Positions 1 to 5,493 of a DNA stretch of 6,662 nt are shown here, piece by piece. The stretch is from Anaerolineaceae bacterium (GTDB taxonomy: Bacteria > Chloroflexota > Anaerolineae > Anaerolineales > Anaerolineaceae). The stretch covers positions 12,607 to 19,268 of the forward strand of contig DNOU01000035.1 of NCBI GenBank assembly GCA_003501835.1, read 5' to 3'. Each line of letters begins with the position of its first letter. The stretch's first letter is position 1. Both the position numbers and the translations under genes were made by a program. A model generated the notes under the pieces. The model was not told the DNA's origin and made no database searches. It worked only from the letters and a program-made list of their open reading frames with translations.

Positions 1-1188
1 TTTTCTTTCTCCTGGCCGCGAATCCAGCCGGAGGGAAGGGGGAGGATCAACCAGTCTGGTATTGATTTTTACAACCGCCTGATTGGCGGTTTGCTTGAAG
101 CTGGGATTGAACCACTGGCTACCCTCTATCATTGAGATTTAACCGCTGCACTCCCTGGAGGATGAATAGAATAGTCCACAGTGGATGCCTTCGAAGAATT
201 CACGGAGGTTGCAGCCCGGTCATTTGGTGACAGGGTGAAACAATGGACGACGATGAACGAACCCTTCTGCAGCGCATTTCTGGGATACGAACTGGGCGTG
301 CACGCTCCCGGCATGAAGGATCTCTCTCTGGCGGTGAAAGCATCCCATCACCTTTTGCTGGTCCATGGAGCTGCTGTTTCAGTTCTTCACTCCCGGCTGC
401 CCGGGTCGAAAGTTGGCAATGTCTTGAACACCAGCCCGTTTTACCCCTATACCCAATCCGTTCAGGATCGGGATGCTGCGCGTCATGGTGACGGCAGGTT
501 GACAAGGTGGTTCCTGGATCCACCCTACAACAGGCAATATCCCCTGGATATCCTTGATGATTATGTAAAGGAGGGCGGTCTTTCTTCGACAACTCCTGAA
601 TTTATCCAGGATGGAGACATGGAAAAGATTGCCGTGCCCACAGATTTCCTGGGTATCAATTACTACAACCGCACAATCAACGATACTAACAATGCCAGAG
701 CACAAGACCCTGCTTATCGTGAAAACGAAAGAACGGACATGGGATGGGAAATATTCCCCTTTGGATTGTACGAATTTCTGGTCAGGATTTATTTCACCTA
801 CAAGCCGGCTGAAATCATGATCACAGTGAATGGAGCCAGAGATTCTGATGGACCCGACGGCGAGGGTAGGGTGCGCGACGCAGGGCGGATTGCCTACCTG
901 AGGTCTCACATTGCTGCCGTCCACCGGGCGATTGAAGCTGGCGTACCTGTGACTGGATATTACGTCTGGTCACTTTTGGACAACTTTGAATGGGGGCAGG
1001 GTTTTTCACAGAGATTTGGTCTGATCCATGTGGACTATCAGACCTTGAAGCGGACCCCCAAGGACAGCGCCCTCTGGTACGGGCATGTGGCGAAAACCAA
1101 TCGAATGGAAATGGTAGAGGGATTCCCGCCAGGCAGCCAGGAGTGTTTTGGGTGCCCTGAGGGCTATCTCATGATTACTGGATCTTAA
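1..1188 (+). pseudogene. Decayed glycoside hydrolase family 1 (beta-glucosidase type), 5' end outside window
   Basis: Family 1 enzymes hydrolyse beta-glucosides and related sugars in the cytoplasm with two catalytic Glu residues. The reading frame is open from base 1 and begins inside the conserved FSxxWPRI block, continuing through the FYNRLI and GIEP..TLYH segments. It then meets TGA at 133-135 (the Trp of HWDL), TGA at 163-165 (the Trp of GGW) and TAG at 172-174. From 181 it is open to TAA at 1186-1188. The acid/base Glu is present in TMNEP (codon 259-261), as are DFLGINYYN, SLLDNFEW, RFGLIHVDY and RTPKDSA. The nucleophile, normally ITENG, reads ITVNG (codon GTG, 826-828). The GTG at 181 could restart translation, but that product would lack the N-terminal part of the barrel and the nucleophile. 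The C-terminus runs about 30 residues beyond the usual end. Family assignment is very secure, and non-function is nearly so. Confidence 0.93.
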
Positions 1189-1270
1189 AGGTTTTGCTAC
1201 AAATGAATACTATTCCTGATTCTGTGCCGAAATGAGAACGAAATTTGGGAAGAAGAAATGTGATTTATCG

Positions 1271-1303
1271 AAAAGGTGCGTCCACCTCGGACGCACCTTC
1301 TTT
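1271..1303. terminator. Bidirectional rho-independent terminator
   Basis: A perfect 11-bp inverted repeat (1273-1283 with 1289-1299, arm AAGGTGCGTCC) encloses a 5-base loop. On the minus strand the stem runs into TTTT; on the plus strand it is followed by CTTT. It sits between the convergent glycosidase remnant, which ends at 1188, and the minus-strand operon, which ends at 1331, so it can terminate both. Confidence 0.85.
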
Positions 1304-1330
1304 GGTACTACCTTGCAGGCAGATGTGGGA

Positions 1331-2095
1331 TTAATGGATCTTATCCACTTCAGCCTGAAGCGCAGTTTTGATCGAAGAAAACTCCAAACCTTTGCCGGTA
1401 ACATAATCTTTGATCAACATGCCCGGGTCTGGCATTTTGCTGCCGATCACTGATTCAATGGTTTCTTGTTTTACTCCCCAATCCAGTAAATTCTGAAACG
1501 TTGTGGACCCCGTAACCTTGTAGGCTACCTGATCTGTGGATGGTAAGGGAGTGGAAGCAATCTGGGTTTTAGCAGTGGATTGAATGTCTGGTTGTGTTCC
1601 ATCAGCGGCAATCTCAGGCACCAGGTGAGTCTTCAGGAATTCTGCCTGTTCCGGGAGCATTTTATTTTGAGCATCTAGGATGTCCGCTGCTTCGGAGAAT
1701 AGATAGGTGTCTGTGGCTGTGGAAAGGTCAACGGGCAATCCTTTATAAAACGCCACGAACATCCGTATGGAGGCGGTGCCAATTTCTACTGGAAGGGAAG
1801 TATAGAGGGTCTCCAATTCCTTGACCTGGAAAAGCGCCAGATCGGTTCCGGATGGAATACGGAATGCGATCTGCAAATCTTCCAACGGGACATCAAAGTT
1901 TTTGTTGACATCACCAAAGGTGTATGATCCGCGGATGTCTGCCGGGTCAGCTTGACCGGCAAATTCACCTTCCGTATAAGTGGCGGCAATTTTAGAGGAT
2001 TCGGTTTGCCACAGGTTCATCGCTGAGCTTACGCCAATTCCGCCAAAGAGCAGGAATACCACCAGCGCGCCAAGGGAAAATGAATTAAGTTTCAT
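1331..2095 (-). CDS. Membrane-anchored extracytoplasmic protein with a duplicated ~60-residue module, partner of the NapH-like ferredoxin
   Basis: This 254-residue protein of unassigned function starts with a hydrophobic segment (about residues 7-25) ending in VSSAM, which could be a signal peptide or an anchor. The rest is soluble and rich in Thr, Ser and Asp. Two related blocks are visible. Residues 53-118 open with DIRGSYTFGDV and continue through FDVPLEDL; residues 192-251 open with KVTGSTTFQNL and continue through WGVKQETI. Each follows the pattern [IV]xGSxTF, a short helix, a 'gVp.e.l' turn, then a second helical half. From memory, similar 'I-G-T-hydrophobic' modules occur next to or fused with NapH-like ferredoxins; that is recall, not a search. 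ATG at 2095 has AGGAG at 2105-2109 with a 9-base gap, placed inside the end of the upstream gene, whose stop is one base before this ATG. Tight coupling implies joint function, perhaps as an extracytoplasmic subunit. No cofactor motif (CxxCH or similar) is present. Confidence 0.85.
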   Translation of the reverse strand: MKLNSFSLGALVVFLLFGGIGVSSAMNLWQTESSKIAATYTEGEFAGQADPADIRGSYTFGDVNKNFDVPLEDLQIAFRIPSGTDLALFQVKELETLYTSLPVEIGTASIRMFVAFYKGLPVDLSTATDTYLFSEAADILDAQNKMLPEQAEFLKTHLVPEIAADGTQPDIQSTAKTQIASTPLPSTDQVAYKVTGSTTFQNLLDWGVKQETIESVIGSKMPDPGMLIKDYVTGKGLEFSSIKTALQAEVDKIH

Positions 2096-2096
2096 T

Positions 2097-3002
2097 TTAT
2101 TTGACTCCTGAAGTCAATGTTTGAGTTTTTTCAGGCAATTTGGAGAGATGCCCGGCAGCGAAAGTGACGGTTCCTGCAACGGGGCAATGAGCCTCAGAAG
2201 TGCATTCCAGGCAGGAGATGCACTGGTGATCGCGTACAACGGATGCAGAGGACACATTGATGTTCATCGGGCAGGTGATATCGCAAGCTCCATCCAGTTT
2301 GCAGGTGGACGATTCCCGACGGATGCTGAAGATGCGAAAAAGGTTGGAAATTCCGAGCACCGCACCATACGGACAGGCATATTTACACCAGGGTCGTTCC
2401 ACTACCAGGGAGGCCAGCAGAGTCACCCCCAATACAATTAACCCGCCAACAGCCACTTCACTCGACCAGAAATTGAAGAGGGCATAATACGGGTCAACAT
2501 TTTCAAAGAACAGTGTGCCAGTGTTGATGGTCATATAGATAACCCAGGCCAGTACGAGGTAACGGGTGTACCGCAGGATCCTATCCAGTTTGGCGGGAAT
2601 GAAATGGTTATACCGGCGCTTCTTAAAGATCTTCCGACCGAGTCCTGCGACCCATTCCTGGATGGTGCCCAGCGGACACACCCACCCGCAAAATACCGGT
2701 CCAAACAACAATGCTGTCAGCAGACTGATGATCATAAGAACAAAGGATGATTCATGGATCTTTTGGATGAACGATCCAGCGGTGATGTAATGATAAAGTG
2801 TCTCCACACCTCCAAATGGGCAGAGAGAATGCAGAGAGGCGCTGGAGAGGATGGGAATGTCGACTCCGGTTTCAACCAGCGTGTGGTTGATTGCGATCAG
2901 GGCAATGAGGCTGAAGAAAAAGATCTGAATGATTTTGCGGATCCAGATGTTCCTTCGAAAAAACCTATGGCTAAAGAGTCCATTTTGGGCGGGTGCTTTC
3001 AC
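2097..3002 (-). CDS. NapH/MauN-like polytopic 4Fe-4S membrane ferredoxin
   Basis: This 301-residue integral membrane protein probably passes electrons between the quinone pool or a membrane donor and a redox partner. Hydrophobic spans lie near residues 22-40, 87-106, 146-165 and 184-202. Family signatures are LCPFGGVE (Cys61), CGWVCPLG (Cys105, Cys109) and CKYACPYGA (Cys206, Cys210), the CxxxCP pair typical of NapH, NosR and YccM relatives. Two ferredoxin-like clusters follow: C234-x5-C240-x3-C244-P, where the expected second Cys is Asp237, and C261-x2-C264-x2-C267-x5-C273-P. The start is GTG at 3002, set by AAGGAG at 3011-3016 with an 8-base gap; an ATG at 3009 is out of frame. The TAA at 2097-2099 lies one base from the ATG of the next gene, so the two form an operon. 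The specific pathway cannot be read from sequence: nap, nos and mau genes are absent here, so nitrate or methylamine roles are not supported. Confidence 0.92.
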   Translation of the reverse strand: MKAPAQNGLFSHRFFRRNIWIRKIIQIFFFSLIALIAINHTLVETGVDIPILSSASLHSLCPFGGVETLYHYITAGSFIQKIHESSFVLMIISLLTALLFGPVFCGWVCPLGTIQEWVAGLGRKIFKKRRYNHFIPAKLDRILRYTRYLVLAWVIYMTINTGTLFFENVDPYYALFNFWSSEVAVGGLIVLGVTLLASLVVERPWCKYACPYGAVLGISNLFRIFSIRRESSTCKLDGACDITCPMNINVSSASVVRDHQCISCLECTSEAHCPVAGTVTFAAGHLSKLPEKTQTLTSGVK

Positions 3003-3010
3003 AATTCATT

Positions 3011-3016
3011 CTCCTT
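3011..3016 (-). promoter_or_regulatory. Ribosome binding site choosing a GTG start
   Basis: Minus-strand AAGGAG lies 8 bases before GTG at 3002. The nearby ATG (3007-3009) is only one base away and out of frame with the conserved protein, so this site selects the GTG start of the NapH-like gene. Confidence 0.8.
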
Positions 3017-3171
3017 GGATCTCGTGTCGGGTTGATACCTGTCAGATCATATCGAAATCTCGTGAAGAACTTTTGAAGATGATGAGAAGGAATTGTGTAA
3101 ATCGGAATTCCAATTGATTTTTATTTACGGGATGAGACCAGACGTTGGATGATTAACCACCTTGATGAATG

Positions 3172-3221
3172 CCTGGCAAAGAATCAGCTGATGGATTTGT
3201 TCCATAACTGTTCTTGCCAGG
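3172..3221. other. Long imperfect hairpin upstream of the NapH-like operon
   Basis: Nested complementary segments form one stem: CCTGGCAA (3172-3179) with TTGCCAGG (3214-3221), GAA (3181-3183) with TTC (3211-3213), CAG (3185-3187) with CTG (3208-3210), and ATGGA (3191-3195) with TCCAT (3201-3205), closing a 5-base loop. That is 19 pairs with small bulges. Neither strand has a T-run after it, so it is not an ordinary terminator. It could be a structured leader of the minus-strand operon, a small RNA, or one copy of a dispersed palindromic repeat. Confidence 0.55.
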
Positions 3222-3274
3222 TCTGATTTGCATGTCCGGATCTATGGTCAGCTGTTGGAATGACTTATCGACGT

Positions 3275-3312
3275 TGAAGAAAATGGGCATTGGAAAATGC
3301 CCGTCATCTTCA
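3275..3312 (-). terminator. Rho-independent terminator of the MerR-family remnant
   Basis: GGGCATT (3285-3291) and AATGCCC (3296-3302) form a perfect 7-bp stem with a 4-base loop. An outer TGAAGA/TCTTCA pair (3275-3280 with 3307-3312) is separated from it by a 4x4 internal loop. Read on the minus strand, the stem is followed by ATTTTCTTC, a suitable U-rich tail. It lies about 45 bases beyond the stop at 3357 and isolates this cluster from the NapH operon. Confidence 0.75.
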
Positions 3313-3356
3313 GCCAGATAAACATGGAAAAACAGGATTTGATTCTGCGTTCTGCT

Positions 3357-3748
3357 TTATGCGCCGTTATTACTGCGAATGATGTTTTGCTCTTTCTTTA
3401 GAATGGCTTTTTCATAAGTGCTGATTTTGTAATTCAGGATTTCAAGGGTTTTCTGCAGCTCCTGCATTCTGACTTCAAGTAACCCCCGCTGTTTTTTCAA
3501 GATCTCTTTTCGCTCCTCGATGGTCGAATCTCCCTGCAATACCAGACCCACATAGTCGATCAATTCCTCGATCGGCAGACCTGCGCTGCGCATGCATTTG
3601 ATAAAATCCACCCATTCCAAATCTGTCTGATTGAAATCACGAACCCCGATTTCATTCCGGTTGACACCAGGAAGCAGCCGATGCGTTCATCATAACGCAG
3701 TGTATCCGTTGTCAGGCCGAACTTTTCACTTACTTCTGCGATTTTCAT
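3357..3748 (-). pseudogene. MerR-family regulator, AdhR/NmlR-like, with one frameshift
   Basis: MerR regulators of this branch activate genes for aldehyde or electrophile detoxification. The N-terminal frame gives MKIAEVSEKFGLTTDTLRY, the winged-helix DNA-binding start. Near 3676-3677 (GGCTGCTTCC on the minus strand) one base is missing; adding it gives GLLPGVNRNEIGVRDFNQTD, joining smoothly to EWVDFIKCMRSAGLPIEEL and a C-terminal coiled coil rich in Lys, Glu and Leu. The repaired protein would be 130 residues, the family's usual size. The repaired Cys is residue 52, matching the sensor Cys of Bacillus subtilis AdhR. The usual RYYER reads RYDER. Start ATG at 3748 has GGAGG at 3755-3759, 6 bases away; an in-frame TTG at 3754 would overlap that spacing and is less likely. 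As written, only a scrambled 62-residue product would be made. The lesion could be real or a single sequencing error in a CC run. Confidence 0.88.
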
Positions 3749-3754
3749 CAACAA

Positions 3755-3759
3755 CCTCC
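3755..3759 (-). promoter_or_regulatory. Ribosome binding site of the MerR remnant
   Basis: Minus-strand GGAGG sits 6 bases before ATG 3748. This fixes the start at ATG rather than the TTG codons at 3754 and 3751, which fall within the spacer. Confidence 0.75.
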
Positions 3760-3765
3760 ATTAAA

Positions 3766-3796
3766 AGTGTAGCACTCTGACTTAACTCCAGGTCAC
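3766..3796 (-). promoter_or_regulatory. Candidate MerR-type promoter with a 19-bp spacer
   Basis: On the minus strand GTGACC (3791-3796, 4/6 to the -35 consensus) and TACACT (3766-3771, 4/6 to the -10 consensus) are separated by exactly 19 bases (3772-3790). Overlong 19-20 bp spacers are the mark of MerR-family target promoters, which need the regulator to untwist the DNA. The spacer holds an imperfect dyad centred on AGTTAAGT; the half-site CCTGGAGTT resembles the left half of SoxR-type boxes. It lies between the cupin stop and the regulator start, so autoregulation is the likely role. Confidence 0.6.
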
Positions 3797-3810
3797 GAGG
3801 TGAAAATATA

Positions 3811-4233
3811 TTAGCCCAACATCTTATAATCTTCCTGCTTGACTGGCTCCAGCCATTTTGCCGGACCAGCCTTGGGATTAACCTCGATTGCGAGATGGAT
3901 GAACCAACTGTCCTTCGCTGCACCGTGCCAGTGCTTCACTCTGCCAGGAATTTCCACAACATCACCCGCATGAAGTTCTCGGGCTGGTTTTCGCTTCTCC
4001 TGATACCAGCCCCGCCCACCGGTCACCAGCAGGATTTGTCCGCCCGGGTGTATATGCCAGTTATTTCGGCAGCCAGGTTCAAAAGTTTCATTTGCTATGA
4101 GAAATTCCAGCGGCGAGTTGCCAGGAACGATCATGGCGAGGTAACACTGTCCGACAAAATTCTTTCTCAATGGCTCGGGTAGAGGTTCGCCCTTTGGGAA
4201 GATTGCGCTATTCGACAAATCAAGTTTCATCAT
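3811..4233 (-). CDS. Small single-domain cupin protein
   Basis: This 140-residue protein has one cupin beta-barrel. Motif 1 is WHIHPGGQ (His60, His62, Gln66) followed by LLVTGGRGWYQ; motif 2 is GDVVEIP...KHWHG with His101. Together these would bind one divalent metal, with Gln in place of the usual Glu. This type is often found beside carboxymuconolactone-decarboxylase-like proteins and reductases, but its reaction is not established. A signal peptide is absent, so it is cytoplasmic. I chose ATG 4233 because GAGG lies at 4240-4243, 6 bases upstream; the second ATG (4230) is also possible, whereas an upstream TTG at 4257 would overlap the dehydrogenase and has no RBS. The dehydrogenase stop (4248-4250) is 14 bases upstream of this ATG, so the two are co-transcribed. 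It is the only intact gene of its cluster. Confidence 0.9.
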   Translation of the reverse strand: MMKLDLSNSAIFPKGEPLPEPLRKNFVGQCYLAMIVPGNSPLEFLIANETFEPGCRNNWHIHPGGQILLVTGGRGWYQEKRKPARELHAGDVVEIPGRVKHWHGAAKDSWFIHLAIEVNPKAGPAKWLEPVKQEDYKMLG

Positions 4234-4239
4234 AGTTTT

Positions 4240-4243
4240 CCTC
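4240..4243 (-). promoter_or_regulatory. Ribosome binding site of the cupin gene
   Basis: Minus-strand GAGG, then AAAACT, then ATG at 4233. It lies in the 14-base gap after the dehydrogenase stop and favours ATG 4233 over the upstream TTG. Confidence 0.7.
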
Positions 4244-4247
4244 GAAA

Positions 4248-5322
4248 TTACAGGCAAATTCTGTAAATATTGATAATGTCCTGTTTGTTCAACGGTACAA
4301 AAACCTGAAGAATACCACCCCCACAGGCACTTTCTGCCATTGCGTCAAAGTTCGTTTCTTCAATACCCAGCTCTTTCAATGTACTTTGCAGCCCCAGGGT
4401 CTTGAAGAAGAAATCTGAAAGCATTTCAATGCTTTCTCTGCAACCATAGTCTTCTCAAGGGATGGGTCTATTCCAAATACATTGACGCCGAACTGATAGA
4501 ATTTCGCAGCCGTCTGTTCATTCAAAATATACTTCATCCAGCGCGGTGTCAGAATCGCCAAACCCAGGCCGTGGGTAATGTCGTAGTAGCCGGAAAGCTC
4601 ATGCTCCATCCTGTGGCAGCTCGAGACCACCTTTTTTCCACCTTGCATCAAACCATTTAATGCCAGAGCGGACGACCACATCAGGATGGCTCTTGCATCA
4701 AAATTGCCTGGTTGTTCCATCGCAACCGGTGTGAATTCAATAATTATTCTTAACTGCGCTTCCATAAAGCTGTCAAGCAATGCCAGGTCATTGTTGAAGG
4801 TGAAGTATCCTGTATCAAACAGATGAGACATGATGTCAACGGAACCACAGGCTGTTTGGAATTTACTAACACTGTAAGTGATCGTGGGATCCAGGAATGC
4901 CACTTTTGGTCTTAACTGTTCAGAGCCCAGGCCCCTTTTTCGTTGGTTTCTTTATTAGAGATGACGGCACCCCCGTCCATTTCTGAGCCAGAGGCTGCAA
5001 TGGTGACGATGGCATCAATAGGCAGAAACAGATCCGTTTTAGCTGTTCCATTGCACAAATCCCAGGCGTCTCCATCGTAAAAAGCAGCAGATGCAATACC
5101 TTTCGCGGCATCGATTGTAGAACTGCCTCCAACCGCCAGGAGCACATCCACCTTTTCTTTCTTACAAATGGCAGCTCCATCGTTTAGCGAGGTGTAGTTC
5201 GGGTTGGGTTCGATGCGACCCGGAGGACGATGGTTGAAAATTGGTGAATGAACGTCCAAAAATCACGAACTTTTCGTTCTATCGTTCAAATGCAAATTCT
5301 TAAGATAATTCAAGTTCTTCAT
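4248..5322 (-). pseudogene. Iron-containing alcohol dehydrogenase (butanol dehydrogenase/YqhD type), multiply disrupted
   Basis: Fe-ADH enzymes reduce aldehydes with NAD(P)H in the cytoplasm and are usually about 385-390 residues. Three frames together give most of one. The first, 5259 to about 4930, holds IEPNPNYTS, AVGGSSTIDAAKG (normally GGGS) and ASGSEMDGGAVISN. A base lost in the G run at 4926-4928 moves reading to the second, LRPKVAFLDPTITYSV through VDIMSH, MEHELSGYYDITHGLGLAIL; these contain the four metal ligands (Asp and His of VDIMSH, His of MEHE, His of THG). A base lost near 4432-4436 moves it to the third, SDFFFKTLGL through ACGGG to TAA at 4248-4250. Upstream, a remnant (NLHLNDRTK, then VIFGR in another frame) resembles the N-terminal TK.IFG block. 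It is cut by TGA at 5263-5265, and the usual 60 residues up to PNP are reduced to about 20. The ATG at 5322 is a tentative limit with no clear RBS. Family certain; exact start uncertain. Confidence 0.9.
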
Positions 5323-5346
5323 TGTCACAAAAGGTCAATCGTTGCC

Positions 5347-5384
5347 AAAAATGGATGTCCGTAAACATGTTTAAATCATCCATT
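5347..5384 (-). terminator. Probable terminator of the LRR-protein gene, with an inner palindrome
   Basis: AATGGATG (5350-5357) and CATCCATT (5377-5384) are perfectly complementary. On the minus strand the stem runs directly into TTTTT then GG. The 19-base loop contains the perfect 12-base palindrome TAAACATGTTTA (5362-5373), which could extend the fold or serve as a protein-binding site. It lies 110 bases beyond the stop of the leucine-rich-repeat gene and just before the dehydrogenase remnant. Confidence 0.6.
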
Positions 5385-5493
5385 ATAGAAATTAGTCGAA
5401 AATCGAATCATGGCCTTCTATGAAGAAGATTACATACTTGTACTTGATCTAATTTCATCTTACCTTTCAGGTCTCTTTGACACCCTTTACTCC

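Larger units (their letters stand above)
3003..3356. other. Non-coding gap of 354 bases with leader-like structure
   Basis: No convincing gene is seen on either strand. The gap holds the RBS of the NapH-like gene (3011-3016), a long imperfect hairpin (3172-3221) and a terminator for the MerR remnant (3275-3312). A weak inverted repeat, GTAAAT with ATTTAC, surrounds the palindrome GGAATTCC near 3100-3128. The operon promoter must lie here, but I cannot place a -35/-10 pair with confidence; TATGAT on the minus strand near 3050 could be a -10 but has no good -35. Confidence 0.6.

Noticed and set aside
133..174. Recoding of TGA as Trp, since two conserved Trp codons in the glycosidase are TGA
   Set aside because: Other Trp residues in this gene and its neighbours are TGG, an in-frame TAG follows at 172-174, and the catalytic nucleophile is also lost. 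Decay explains all of these together.
379..924. A 181-residue minus-strand open frame
   Set aside because: It is antisense to the conserved glycosidase frame, has no recognisable motif and no RBS.
1210..1453. Open frames across the convergent intergenic region on both strands
   Set aside because: They cross the terminator hairpin and the 3' end of the redox partner gene, and have no RBS or motif.
3895..4182. A plus-strand open frame of 95 residues
   Set aside because: It is the antisense shadow of the cupin gene, whose metal-binding motifs are in the minus frame.
4234..4257. An N-terminal extension of the cupin from TTG 4257
   Set aside because: It would overlap the dehydrogenase end, lacks an RBS, and the extra residues do not belong to the cupin fold. 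ATG 4233 has GAGG at a good distance.
4248..4310. A promoter for the cupin (TTGAAC and TATTTA, 17 apart, minus strand)
   Set aside because: It lies inside the coding end of the dehydrogenase and the -10 matches only 3 of 6; co-transcription is simpler.
4920..5180. A minus-strand 86-residue open frame
   Set aside because: It is out of frame with the conserved GGSSTIDAAK and GSEMDGG motifs of the dehydrogenase.
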